Source: Chloroflexota bacterium (GTDB lineage Bacteria > Chloroflexota > Limnocylindria > Limnocylindrales > CSP1-4). From it: a stretch of 24,551 bases of DNA. A model generated the notes under the pieces. It had not been told where the DNA came from. It did not search any database and was given only the letters and a program-made list of their open reading frames with translations. The position numbers and the translations under genes are program-made. The DNA lies in contig JAKAMV010000037.1 in NCBI GenBank assembly GCA_021812735.1, positions 1 through 24,551 on the forward strand. The letters are read 5' to 3'. Every line of letters starts with the position of its first letter. Positions within the stretch are counted from its first letter, which is position 1. Shown here in pieces: positions 1 through 7,267 of the stretch.

Positions 1-2074
1 CCCTCTGGCGGTCGGCGGCCGACGGGACGCCGATGTAGCCCCAGGCGTTGAGGTCCTTGGCGTCGTTGTTGGTGCCGGTCTTGAGGGTCGCCGGCCGGTG
101 CTTGCCGCTGGAGCTCTTGAGCTCGAACTGGCCCCAGTACGGGTTGATCGACGGCTGCGTGTTGCCGGCCAGGGTGTCAGTGATGATGTAGGCGGCACCA
201 GGGTCGAGGACCTGCTTGGCGACCACCGTGCTGATGTCACGGTGGTCGATCAGGACGTTGCCTGTCGGGTCGGTGACCGTGAGCAGCGTCGTCTGGTCCA
301 CCAGCTGGCCGCCGTCCGCGAGCGTGCCATACGCCCGCACCAGGTCCTTCGCGTGGACTTCGGCCACGCCCAGGGCGAACGACAGCCCGGCGTTGACGGT
401 GCCGTTCTGGAAGTTGACGCCCATCGCCTCGGCCTGCGCCTGCACGCGCGGGACCCCGACCAGCGACAGCGCCTTGACGGCGGGGATGTTCAGCGAGAAG
501 CGCAGAGCGTCCTGCATCCGCACCGGACCGCGCTCGAGCATGTCGGCGTCGGTGGGGACGTAGCCGCCGCCCATGTCGGTGGCGACGTCCATGAACACCG
601 ACGCGGCGGTGAAGTACCGGCCGGCGAGGCCCGTGGCGTACATGATCGGCTTGAATGCCGAGCCCGGCTGGCGCCAGCCGTCGGCGAGCACGTCGAACTG
701 GGGCTGGAACTTCTTGGTGGCCTTGGTGGCGGTGGCGTCCGCCGACCCGACGTACGCGATGATCTGGCCCGTTTGGTAGTCCTGCGCGATCAGCGCCCCG
801 TTGTAGAGGCTCTTGTTGGTGAGGTTCCTCATCCAGGCCTGGTAGGGCACGCCGATCTTCCTGGCGTACGCGGCCGGGTTCGCCTGGTGGGGCAGGATGG
901 CGGCGGCCTGCACCCACTTCTGGGCGATCCCCTGGAGCTTCCAGTCGAGCGTGGTCACGATGCTCAGGCCGCCGCGCTCGAGCACCGGGCACGTGTCGAC
1001 ACCCGCCCCGCACAGGTCGTTCGCGAGCTCCTTGCGTGCCTGGTACACGAACTGGGATGCCTGCCAGGCCTTCGCCTTCTGCGAGGCGAGGATGACCGGC
1101 TCCTGCTTCGCGGCTGCGAAGTCGGCCGCGGTTGGCTGCTGGCCGGCGGCTGTCAGCAGCGGCGTGCGACCCGCCGCCATCAGGTCGAGCACCTGGTTCC
1201 GGCGCTGCACCACCGGGGAGTCTTGGGGCACCACCAGCTGCGTCCCCTTGCACTTCGGGTCGGTGGGGTCGAGGGTCGGGTCGTTGGTGCAGACCTGCTG
1301 CGCGTTCTGGACCAGGTCGTAGTAGTCGGGCGCCTGCGGCAGGGCGGCGATGATCGCCGCCTCCGCGAGCGTGAGCTTCGACCACTGCGCGGGGTCGGTC
1401 AGGTCGATCCCGAAGTAGCCCCTCACCGCGGCCGCGACGCCGTACGTGTCGTTGCCGTAGTAGTTCTGGTTGAGGTAGGCGGCGATGATCCGCTGCTTGC
1501 CCGCGACGCCGGGGTAGGCCTGGGTCACCCGGATCGACTGGATGATCTCCTTGATCTTGCGGGTGATCGTCGTCTCCGTCTGAGCCGTGCCGTTCGTGGT
1601 GAGGAGCCGCTGTCGCACCAGCTGCTGGGTGATGGTGGAGCCGCCGCGCGGGCGGCCGCGCAGTGCGTCGATCCCCGAGGCCAGGATGCCCACCGGGTCG
1701 AAGCCCGAGTTGTCCCAGAACGTGCTGTCCTCGACCGCGGTGGTGGCGTCCACGATCACCGGCGGGATGTCGCCGAACGCGAGCACGGTCCGGTTCTCGG
1801 TGCCGAAGGTGGCCAGCTGGGTCGTGCGGTCGCGCGCATAGACCACCGACTGCTGGATCAGCTGCATCTGCTCGAGCTGGCTCGGGTCGGGCAGGCCGGC
1901 GGCGAGCGTCGTGTACAGGCCCACCACGGCAACCGCGCCCACCGCGCCGAGCGCCGTCAGGGTCCCGAACAGGAGCAGGCCCATCTTGGCGGCGGTGCCC
2001 ATGCCGCGCCGGCGCCGCCGAGGGCGGTCAGGAGCGGCGGCCCAGTCGCGGGCCGCCTGGTCATCGTGCTGCAT
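1..2074 (-). CDS. Class A penicillin-binding protein (transglycosylase/transpeptidase), C-terminus beyond window
   Basis: Bifunctional peptidoglycan synthase that polymerises lipid II and cross-links stem peptides at the outer face of the membrane. Reading from ATG 2074 gives 691 codons with no stop before the left edge. An Arg-rich cytoplasmic tail (about 18-24) precedes one membrane anchor (about 31-53). The GT51 domain shows EDSTFWDNSGFD with catalytic Glu115, then RGGSTITQQLV (about 143-153) and a KIKE segment. The transpeptidase domain shows the Ser-x-x-Lys motif GSAFK (Ser about 472), SLN (about 527) and KTGT (about 665), so only the extreme C-terminus is missing. The usual His of the GT51 motif is Asn here, a variant I associate with Chloroflexota-type PBPs from memory. 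The gene lies 93 bases after mscL on the same strand. No Shine-Dalgarno is seen; a weak CATCCT box lies 8 bases before the ATG. TTG 2083 is an alternative start. Confidence 0.95.
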   Translation of the reverse strand, partial: MQHDDQAARDWAAAPDRPRRRRRGMGTAAKMGLLLFGTLTALGAVGAVAVVGLYTTLAAGLPDPSQLEQMQLIQQSVVYARDRTTQLATFGTENRTVLAFGDIPPVIVDATTAVEDSTFWDNSGFDPVGILASGIDALRGRPRGGSTITQQLVRQRLLTTNGTAQTETTITRKIKEIIQSIRVTQAYPGVAGKQRIIAAYLNQNYYGNDTYGVAAAVRGYFGIDLTDPAQWSKLTLAEAAIIAALPQAPDYYDLVQNAQQVCTNDPTLDPTDPKCKGTQLVVPQDSPVVQRRNQVLDLMAAGRTPLLTAAGQQPTAADFAAAKQEPVILASQKAKAWQASQFVYQARKELANDLCGAGVDTCPVLERGGLSIVTTLDWKLQGIAQKWVQAAAILPHQANPAAYARKIGVPYQAWMRNLTNKSLYNGALIAQDYQTGQIIAYVGSADATATKATKKFQPQFDVLADGWRQPGSAFKPIMYATGLAGRYFTAASVFMDVATDMGGGYVPTDADMLERGPVRMQDALRFSLNIPAVKALSLVGVPRVQAQAEAMGVNFQNGTVNAGLSFALGVAEVHAKDLVRAYGTLADGGQLVDQTTLLTVTDPTGNVLIDHRDISTVVAKQVLDPGAAYIITDTLAGNTQPSINPYWGQFELKSSSGKHRPATLKTGTNNDAKDLNAWGYIGVPSAADRQR

Positions 2075-2167
2075 CGCGCCCAAGGATGCCCTGAGCCTGC
2101 CGAACGTGCTGGCGGGCGCCGCCGGCGGGGATGACGCGCGGGCCCCGGCCGCGCACCCGCTCGTCGC

Positions 2168-2560
2168 TCAGCCCTTGCGGAGCTCGTCCCGGATCTCGGT
2201 CAGGAGCCTGACCTCGTCGGACGGCTCGGGGGCCGCGGGCGGCTTCTCCTTGATCAGCGTGCGGCCGATCATGAACACCACGAACGCGATGACCACGAAC
2301 GCGATCACCGTGTTGATGAACACGCCGTAGCTGATGTCGACCTCGGGCACGGGCTTGCCCGCCGCGTCCACGGTCGCGTCCTTGAGCTTGATCACCAGGC
2401 CCGTGAAGTCGACGCCGCCGAGCAGGACGCCGATGGGCGGCATGATGACGTCCTTGATCAGTGACTGGACCACCGCGTTCAGCGCGGTGCCCAGGATCAC
2501 GCCGATGGCCAGCGCCAGCGCATTGGACTTGGTCAGGAACTCCTTGAACTCCTGAAGCAT
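2168..2560 (-). CDS. mscL: Large-conductance mechanosensitive channel MscL
   Basis: Inner-membrane emergency valve that opens under high membrane tension to release solutes during hypo-osmotic shock; it works as a homopentamer. The 130-aa length is typical. The N-terminal amphipathic helix (MLQEFKEFL) leads into TM1 (about 15-42, ALALAIGVILGTALNAVVQSL, in shorter form LAIGVILGTALN). A periplasmic loop follows, then TM2 (about 78-102, VFINTVIAFVVIAFVVF) with the FMIGR turn, and a charged C-terminal bundle helix (VRLLTEIRDEL). The start is fixed by a strong Shine-Dalgarno GGAGGGAG at 2567-2574, six bases upstream. It lies between lhgO and the PBP gene on the same strand and appears to have its own promoter box (TAACGT). 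Confidence 0.98.
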   Translation of the reverse strand: MLQEFKEFLTKSNALALAIGVILGTALNAVVQSLIKDVIMPPIGVLLGGVDFTGLVIKLKDATVDAAGKPVPEVDISYGVFINTVIAFVVIAFVVFMIGRTLIKEKPPAAPEPSDEVRLLTEIRDELRKG

Positions 2561-2603
2561 CGCCGACTCCCTCCAGCTGGCCCGTGTGCGGTCTGGTCGG
2601 CCA

Positions 2604-2609
2604 ACGTTA
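2604..2609 (-). promoter_or_regulatory. Candidate -10 box of mscL
   Basis: TAACGT on the minus strand lies 43 bases before the mscL ATG, in the 67-base gap after lhgO. It fits the TANNNT pattern used elsewhere in this window. Unlike the leaderless genes, it would give a leader of about 35 bases holding a strong Shine-Dalgarno. No convincing -35 element was found. Confidence 0.4.
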
Positions 2610-2627
2610 CTGCGTCGAGGGGTGGGG

Positions 2628-3869
2628 CTACAGCCCGAATCGGCGGATCGCCTCGGTGGCCAGCCGGGCGCCGATGGCGAGCGAGGAGGTGGCGGCCGGC
2701 GAGGGCGCGTTCCGCACGTGCAGGATGCGGTCGGCGCCGGCGAGGTCGAAATCGTCCACCAGCGTCCCGTCGCCGCGGAGCGCCTGCGCCCGAACGCCCG
2801 ACGGCCCGAAGGTGACCTGGTCGGCGCGCAGCTCGGGCAGGTAGCGCCGAACCTCCTTCACGAAGGCGCCCTTCGACCAGTCGCGCCACATCTCGGCGGC
2901 GCCCGTGCGCCAGAAGCGGCGCGCCAGCTTGCGGAACCCGGGGTTCGCCAGCGCCTCGGCGAGGTCTCGGGGGGACACGTCGCCGCGGCGGTAGCCGGCG
3001 CGCCGGAACGCCAGCACCGCGTTCGGCCCTGCCCAGACCTGCCCGTCGATGCGGCGCGTGAAGTGGACGCCAAGGAACGGGAAGCGCGGGTCGGGCACCG
3101 GGTAGACGAGACCCCGGACGAGCGCCGCGGCGTCGGCCGAGAGCGTGTAGTAGTCGCCCCGGAACGGGACGATGGCGGGCGATTCGGCCGTTCGGTCGCC
3201 GGTGAGCGCGGCCACGCGGTCGGCCCACAGGCCCGCGCACGCGACCACCGCCGTCGCCAGGACCGGGCCACGAGGCGTCGCCAGGACGATCGCGTCGGGC
3301 CGCCGCGCGATTTCGGTCACCGGCCGTGCGAGCTCCACCCAGCCGCCCCGGGCTCGCACGTCGTCCGCGTACGCCCGCGTGACCAGCGCGAAGTCGGTGA
3401 TGCCCGTCCGCGGGCTCCAGAGGGCGCGGATGCCGCGGACGTGCGGCTCGATCTCGCGGATGCGCTCCGGGCCGAGCTCCTCGAGGCCATCGACCCCGTT
3501 GGCCAGCCCGCGCTCCTTGAGGTTCGCCAAGCGGGGCAGCTCGGTCTCGTCGAGGGCCACCACAAGCTTGCCGGGCCAGGCGATCGGGATCCCGTGGGCC
3601 TCGCAGTAGCGCTCCACGAGGCCCTTGCCCTCGCGGCACAGGAGCGCCTTCTGCGAGCCCGGCGCGTAGTAGAGGCCCGCGTGAACCACGCCCGAGTTGT
3701 GCCCCGACTGGTGCGCCCCGACGGCCGTCTCGCGTTCGAGGACCACCAGCCGCAGGTCGGGGCGCTGCTCGAGCAGGCGAAGCGCCGCCGCCAGGCCCAC
3801 GATGCCCGCCCCGATGACCGCGACGTCCACGCGCTCCGGGACGGGGGAAGGCGACGGGTCCGGGCGCAT
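2628..3869 (-). CDS. lhgO: L-2-hydroxyglutarate oxidase (FAD-dependent)
   Basis: Flavoenzyme of the DAO superfamily that oxidises L-2-hydroxyglutarate to 2-oxoglutarate, passing electrons to the membrane quinone pool or oxygen; it acts in metabolite repair or glutarate catabolism. The 413-aa protein has the Rossmann GxGxxG (GAGIVG, 20-25), an acidic end to the second strand (VVLERE), and the family hallmark HNSGVVHAGLYYAPGSQKA at 57-75. A C-terminal FAD motif (GPSGVRAQAL ... HVRNAPSPAATSSLAIG) completes the fold. ATG 3869 is preferred over in-frame upstream starts (3923, 3902) because TACTCT lies six bases before it, suggesting a leaderless mRNA, and because the upstream 18 residues are unlike the family. 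No neighbour gives a pathway context. Confidence 0.93.
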   Translation of the reverse strand: MRPDPSPSPVPERVDVAVIGAGIVGLAAALRLLEQRPDLRLVVLERETAVGAHQSGHNSGVVHAGLYYAPGSQKALLCREGKGLVERYCEAHGIPIAWPGKLVVALDETELPRLANLKERGLANGVDGLEELGPERIREIEPHVRGIRALWSPRTGITDFALVTRAYADDVRARGGWVELARPVTEIARRPDAIVLATPRGPVLATAVVACAGLWADRVAALTGDRTAESPAIVPFRGDYYTLSADAAALVRGLVYPVPDPRFPFLGVHFTRRIDGQVWAGPNAVLAFRRAGYRRGDVSPRDLAEALANPGFRKLARRFWRTGAAEMWRDWSKGAFVKEVRRYLPELRADQVTFGPSGVRAQALRGDGTLVDDFDLAGADRILHVRNAPSPAATSSLAIGARLATEAIRRFGL

Positions 3870-3875
3870 GGCGGC

Positions 3876-3881
3876 AGAGTA
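3876..3881 (-). promoter_or_regulatory. Leaderless-type -10 box of lhgO
   Basis: TACTCT on the minus strand, six bases before ATG 3869, with no Shine-Dalgarno. It matches the TANNNT-N6-9-start pattern repeated at several genes in this window and supports the chosen start. Confidence 0.5.
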
Positions 3882-3947
3882 GCGCGCGGACCGTGCCGTC
3901 ATCGGGCAGCGCTGCCCTCGCACTCGCGTGGGCCCGCAGCCCGCGCG

Positions 3948-4418
3948 CTACGCGCGGGCGAGGATGGCGAGGAGGCGGTCCACGAATTCGGCCTGGGCGG
4001 GGTTGAGCCGCCGCCGTGCCTCGACGGGGCGGGCCCACAACACGCGGTCGATCTCGGGCACCACGACCGTCCCGCCGGTCTTCGGCGGCCACTCCACCTC
4101 CACCTCGAGGCTTCGCAGGCTGCCGGGGTCGAGGTCCCCCTCGTACGCCCATGCGCGGACAATTTTGCCCGAGCGCATGCGGACCTCTCCCAGATCGATG
4201 GCGTCGCCGTCCGGCGCAACGCTGCCGGTCTCCTCCTCGAACTCGCGGCGGGCGGCCGCCAGCAGGTCGGTCTCGGTGTCCAGTGGGGCGCCTTTGGGAA
4301 TGGACCACGCCGCCGTGTCGCGGCGCGCCCAGATCGGGCCGCCGGGGTGCGCGATCAGGACCTCGACGGAGTCGCCGAGACGACGGTAGAGGAGCAGGCC
4401 TGCGGAGCGCTTGCCCAT
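3948..4418 (-). CDS. Nudix hydrolase
   Basis: Small hydrolase of nucleoside-diphosphate-linked substrates; the actual substrate cannot be told. The protein starts MGKRSAGLLLYRR and is 156 aa, normal for a stand-alone Nudix domain. The Nudix box is seen as WSIPKG followed by REFEEETGS (about 58-66), carrying the Glu residues that bind Mg2+. The stretch between the box Gly and the REFEEETG core is one residue longer than the GX5EX7REUXEEXGU consensus. C-terminally it has Trp-rich WPPKTGG and a helix LNPAQAEFVDRLL, as in diadenosine-polyphosphate-type members. The frame stays open upstream to 4568, but that stretch has no family similarity, so ATG 4418 is preferred. It sits 78 bases upstream of lhgO on the same strand. 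Confidence 0.88.
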   Translation of the reverse strand: MGKRSAGLLLYRRLGDSVEVLIAHPGGPIWARRDTAAWSIPKGAPLDTETDLLAAARREFEEETGSVAPDGDAIDLGEVRMRSGKIVRAWAYEGDLDPGSLRSLEVEVEWPPKTGGTVVVPEIDRVLWARPVEARRRLNPAQAEFVDRLLAILARA

Positions 4419-4704
4419 GACGTCCCACAGTGTGACGCGCGGAACGTCGCGCTGGGCGCCGACGACGCGGGGCGCACGAAAGTGCCCGAAGGAACCATGC
4501 GCTCCGGCTCGCCCACGGCTCAACCGAGCAAGCTCGGCCTTGCCGCAGCGGCTCCGGCTCCAGTCCACCTCAACGACCTTGCGGCCACCGTGGCGGAGGT
4601 TCCAGAGACCCGGTCCGATGATTGCTCACCGGTCCGGTGTCGGTGCCACCGGCCCCTTCGGGCAAGCCAAACGATACGCTCCTGCAATCCTCGGCTCCAA
4701 TGGG

Positions 4705-4749
4705 GTTGTCCACGAAGTTCCGCTATTCCGTCGAGGAGTTGTCCACGAA
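4705..4749. repeat. Paired 12-base direct repeat GTTGTCCACGAA
   Basis: Identical copies at 4705-4716 and 4738-4749 start 33 bases apart, about three helical turns. The core TTGTCCACG differs by one base from the DnaA box form TTGTCCACA known in high-GC actinobacteria. GTGGACGTGGAC at 4755-4766 adds two GTCCAC cores on the other strand. Function unknown; a protein-binding cluster is possible. Confidence 0.55.
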
Positions 4750-4776
4750 TTGCGGTGGACGTGGACGGATGGTGGA

Positions 4777-4796
4777 GAACTCCGTCGGCGGAGTTC
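4777..4796 (-). terminator. Hairpin after thymidine kinase
   Basis: GAACTCCG (4777-4784) and CGGAGTTC (4789-4796) form a perfect 8-bp stem with a 4-base loop, just downstream of the thymidine kinase stop. No U-tract follows on the minus strand, so it may be a weak or Rho-assisted terminator, or an mRNA 3' stabiliser. Confidence 0.45.
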
Positions 4797-4804
4797 CGGA
4801 CAAG

Positions 4805-5437
4805 TCAGGCCTGGTCGGCCACCACGCCGCGCGCCGCCCGCGCCGCCGCCACCTCGTGATGTCGGAGACAGCGCGCCTCGTAGGTCTCCACAGCGGGCGC
4901 TTGGAACCCGCCGATCACGATCAGCGGGTCGTCGACCGCTGCCGGCCGGCCCCCGACCAGACGCTGGGTGCGCGTCGCGGTCTCGCCGCAGACGACGCAG
5001 ATGGCCGTCAGCATCGTGATCTCGTCCGCGAGGGCGAGCAGCTGTGGCATCGAGCCGAAGGGCCGGCCCGCGAAGTCGGTGTTGAGGCCGCTCGCGATGA
5101 TGTGCCGGCCGCTCTGGCGCAGCGTCTCGGCCACCTGGACCACGCTGGCGTCGAAGAACTGGGCCTCCTCGATGCCGATCAGGTCGGCGTCGCGCTCGCG
5201 CGCCAGGGCCAGGATCTGCACCGGCTCGCCCTTGGGCACGGGCGTGCTGGGGTAGCGGGCCTTGCTCCGGCTCTCGGCGTACCCCGGCGGCGTGCGGTCG
5301 TCCACGTCGGGGCGGACGAGCAGGATCCGGCGACGGGCGATCTCCGCCCGCCGGAGCAGCCTGAGGAGCTCATCGGTCTTGCCCGACGACATGCAGCCGG
5401 CGATGACGTGGAGCCAGGGATCGGCGCGGTACAGCAC
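4805..5437 (-). CDS. tdk: Thymidine kinase, type II
   Basis: Cytosolic salvage enzyme that phosphorylates thymidine to dTMP with ATP; active as a tetramer. The 210-aa protein shows Walker A GCMSSGKT (14-21), the catalytic acidic motif IEEAQFF (89-95), and the structural zinc ligands Cys147, Cys150, Cys190 and His193 (CVVC ... CLRH), the full type II set. The lasso/substrate region is seen in VIGGFQAPAVETYEARC. The GTG at 5437 is chosen because TAGGAT lies seven bases upstream (leaderless type) and the first strand PWLHVIAG follows at the usual distance; the next Met lies inside the Walker A loop and cannot be the start. It is divergent to the luciferase-like gene, so the two share a roughly 100-bp promoter region. 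Confidence 0.96.
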   Translation of the reverse strand: MLYRADPWLHVIAGCMSSGKTDELLRLLRRAEIARRRILLVRPDVDDRTPPGYAESRSKARYPSTPVPKGEPVQILALARERDADLIGIEEAQFFDASVVQVAETLRQSGRHIIASGLNTDFAGRPFGSMPQLLALADEITMLTAICVVCGETATRTQRLVGGRPAAVDDPLIVIGGFQAPAVETYEARCLRHHEVAAARAARGVVADQA

Positions 5438-5444
5438 GATCCCG

Positions 5445-5450
5445 ATCCTA
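5445..5450 (-). promoter_or_regulatory. Leaderless-type -10 box of tdk
   Basis: TAGGAT on the minus strand, seven bases before GTG 5437, with no other start nearby that would keep the Walker A motif intact. This decides the start codon. Confidence 0.55.
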
Positions 5451-5527
5451 CCGGCTCGGGCGCCCTCGCGGCTGGGCCCCGGTGCGCCGCGCGCCTCGCG
5501 CCGGGGAGGAGGAACCGCGTCGCGGCG

Positions 5528-5533
5528 TAGCAT
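5528..5533 (+). promoter_or_regulatory. Leaderless-type -10 box of the luciferase-like gene
   Basis: TAGCAT, seven bases before ATG 5541, with no Shine-Dalgarno. Same geometry as the tdk box on the opposite strand. Confidence 0.55.
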
Positions 5534-5540
5534 TCGGCCG

Positions 5541-6488
5541 ATGACTGCCCTGACCGGCCGACCCGGGATCGGCCTCAACCTGCCGACCTGGCCCCGCTCC
5601 GACGGGACCGTCGCGACGTGGCCGGAGATCCGCTCCCTCGCACGCGACGCCGAGGCGCTGGGCGTCGACCGGCTCTGGGTCCCCGACCACCTGGTGCGCG
5701 TCACCGCGAGCGGCCGAGCCGTGGGCTTCCGAGAGTGCTGGACCGTCCTGACCGCCACCGCCGAGGCCACCGCCAGGATCGGCGTCGGGCCGTTCGTCGC
5801 CTGCACCGGGTTCCGCAATCCGGGTCTCCTGGCCCGCATGGCGGAGACCCTCGACGACGTGAGCGGCGGCCGCCTGGTGCTCGGCATAGGAGACGGAGGG
5901 CCGTCCGGCGACACCAGCTGGCGGATGTTCGGCTTCGAGCAGGGTCGGCCGGTGGGCCGTTTCGCGGAGTCGGTGGAGGTGGTGGCGAGGCTGCTGCGCG
6001 GCGAGACGGTGACGTTCACGGGGACGCACGTGCGGCTCGACGGCGCCACGCTGGAGCCGCGGGGCCCGCGCCCTGCCGGCCTGCCCGTGTGGGTGGCAGC
6101 GAAGGGCGACCGGACGATGGACGTGGCCGCCCGCTGGGGAGACGCCGTCAACGTCAACACCCCGCTCTCGGCGCTCGCGGACGTCGTCGGTGCGGCGGGC
6201 CTTGCCGACGCGGCCTGCCGCCGCGTCGGACGCGACCCCTCGACGCTGGCGCTCACGGGCTGGGGCCGCATCTCGCTCGACGCCCGCGGCCACGGGGTCG
6301 CGCGGCCGGGCTGGCTGTCCGGCTCGCCGGAGGAGATGGCCGCCACGCTCAGCGCGATGGCCGGGGCCGGCGTCCGCCATGTGTCGGTGTACATCGGCGC
6401 CGATGACGACCGGAGCCCCCTGCCCGCGCTGACCGCGCACGCCCTCGAGCGCTTCGCCCCCCTGATGGTGCAGCTCGGCGCCGCCTGA
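5541..6488 (+). CDS. LLM-class (luciferase-like) flavin- or F420-dependent oxidoreductase
   Basis: TIM-barrel oxidoreductase of the bacterial luciferase-like family, using reduced FMN or coenzyme F420; the substrate is unknown. The 315-aa protein opens with the first barrel strand (GIGLNLPTW). It then has ARDAEALGVDRLWVPDHL (about 34-51), IGVGPFVACTGFRNPGLLARMAETLD (in part GPFVACTGFRNP), and the phosphate-binding SGGRLVLGIGDGG. The C-terminal GSPEEMAATLSAMAGAGV is the family's closing helix. ATG 5541 is chosen because TAGCAT sits seven bases upstream; the frame is open further 5' but unlike the family. F420 rather than FMN use cannot be decided, since no F420 biosynthesis gene is in the window. 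Confidence 0.9.
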   Translation: MTALTGRPGIGLNLPTWPRSDGTVATWPEIRSLARDAEALGVDRLWVPDHLVRVTASGRAVGFRECWTVLTATAEATARIGVGPFVACTGFRNPGLLARMAETLDDVSGGRLVLGIGDGGPSGDTSWRMFGFEQGRPVGRFAESVEVVARLLRGETVTFTGTHVRLDGATLEPRGPRPAGLPVWVAAKGDRTMDVAARWGDAVNVNTPLSALADVVGAAGLADAACRRVGRDPSTLALTGWGRISLDARGHGVARPGWLSGSPEEMAATLSAMAGAGVRHVSVYIGADDDRSPLPALTAHALERFAPLMVQLGAA

Positions 6489-6514
6489 CGCTCCGCGGCG
6501 CCTTTGCGGCACCG

Positions 6515-6520
6515 TATCCT
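6515..6520 (+). promoter_or_regulatory. Candidate -10 box of zinc-ribbon gene
   Basis: TATCCT lies 56 bases before ATG 6577 in the 88-base gap after the luciferase-like gene. It would give a leader of about 50 bases containing GGAGG (6561-6565) and AGGAG (6568-6572). An ATG directly at 6522 is in another frame and short, so it was not chosen. Confidence 0.4.
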
Positions 6521-6576
6521 CATGCCAGTCGCCGTCGACGCCTTCGGACGTGCGGCCCGCGGAGGTCAGGAGAGCG

Positions 6577-7200
6577 ATGCCGGGGTTCACGCCGTTTACC
6601 AGCAACTACTCGGATCTGTCGGACGAGAACGGGTACCAGTTCGAGTTCCGCTGCGACGTCTGCGGCTCCGGGTACCGCTCCGAGTTCATCCGCTCGACGC
6701 TCGGCACGGCCGGCAACCTGCTCGGCGGCGCCAGCAGCCTGATCGGGGGATTCTTCGGCGGCGCGGCCAACGCCGCCGACCGGGTGAAGGACGTCACTGA
6801 CCGCGGCGCCCGGGACGACGCGCTCAAGAAGGCGTCGAACGCGATCATGCACCTGTTCACGCGCTGCCCCCGGTGCAACCGCTGGGTGGACGAGACGTGC
6901 TGGAACGCCGCCCGGGGCCTGTGCGTGGGGTGCGCCCCCAACCTTGCCTCCGAGATGGAGGCGGAGCGCTCGGCGGTCGAGCTGACGCAGATGCGCGAGG
7001 CGATGCAGAAGGAGACCGTCTTCTCCGGCGACACGGGCGCCAAGCAGACCGTGTGCAAGACGTGCGGCAAGCCGGTCGGCTCGGAGCGGTTCTGCTCCAA
7101 CTGCGGCACGCCCACCGGCCAGAGCCACTGCACGCAGTGCGGCGCGGAGCTGACGCCCGGCGCGCGCTTCTGCGGCAACTGCGGCGCCAAGGCGGGCTGA
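6577..7200 (+). CDS. Multi-zinc-ribbon protein with Gly-rich hydrophobic segment
   Basis: A 207-aa protein of unknown function. It shows a CxxC at 26/29 (FRCDVCGSGYRSEF), a Gly/Ala-rich hydrophobic stretch at about 42-67 (GNLLGGASSLIGGFFGG), and Cys pairs 97/100 and 116/119. Two classic double zinc ribbons follow: Cys160/163/173/176 and Cys185/188/199/202 (CGAELTPGARFCGNCG). The first CxxC may complete its site with 97/100, so the hydrophobic segment would be a membrane-touching insert in a split ribbon. ATG 6577 is chosen for the Shine-Dalgarno AGGAG 4 bases upstream; an in-frame ATG at 6550 lacks one. It converges on the WGQ-repeat zinc-ribbon gene, whose C-terminal ribbon looks similar (CG-x-P/E-L-x-x-G-x-RFC). 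Confidence 0.85.
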   Translation: MPGFTPFTSNYSDLSDENGYQFEFRCDVCGSGYRSEFIRSTLGTAGNLLGGASSLIGGFFGGAANAADRVKDVTDRGARDDALKKASNAIMHLFTRCPRCNRWVDETCWNAARGLCVGCAPNLASEMEAERSAVELTQMREAMQKETVFSGDTGAKQTVCKTCGKPVGSERFCSNCGTPTGQSHCTQCGAELTPGARFCGNCGAKAG

Positions 7201-7267
7201 GGCCGGCTCTCGCGGCGAGGTCGGACGCCGCCTGTCCCGTCGTTGTCGACGAATCGTGGGCGGTCCG

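Larger units (their letters stand above)
4419..4804. other. 386-bp gene-free gap between Nudix and thymidine kinase genes
   Basis: No credible gene was found: open frames here lack family motifs and are common at this GC content. The stretch holds an inverted repeat CCGAGC-AA-GCTCGG (4524-4537), two 12-base direct repeats GTTGTCCACGAA (4705-4716 and 4738-4749), two GTGGAC copies (4755-4766), and a perfect 8-bp hairpin (4777-4796) next to the thymidine kinase stop. No tRNA or other RNA gene could be recognised. Confidence 0.6.

Noticed and set aside
98..2134. 678-codon plus-strand frame opposite the PBP gene
   Set aside because: Antisense shadow: the minus strand carries all PBP catalytic motifs, while this frame has none.
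4705..4749. Origin of replication from DnaA-box-like repeats
   Set aside because: Only two near-boxes with one mismatch, no AT-rich unwinding element, and no dnaA, dnaN or parAB genes nearby.
4419..4804. tRNA or small RNA gene in the 386-base gap
   Set aside because: No T-loop GGTTCRANNCC with matching acceptor stem was found on either strand.
2586..4859. 757-codon plus-strand frame across lhgO and Nudix genes
   Set aside because: Spans two real genes on the opposite strand; composition is typical of a shadow frame.
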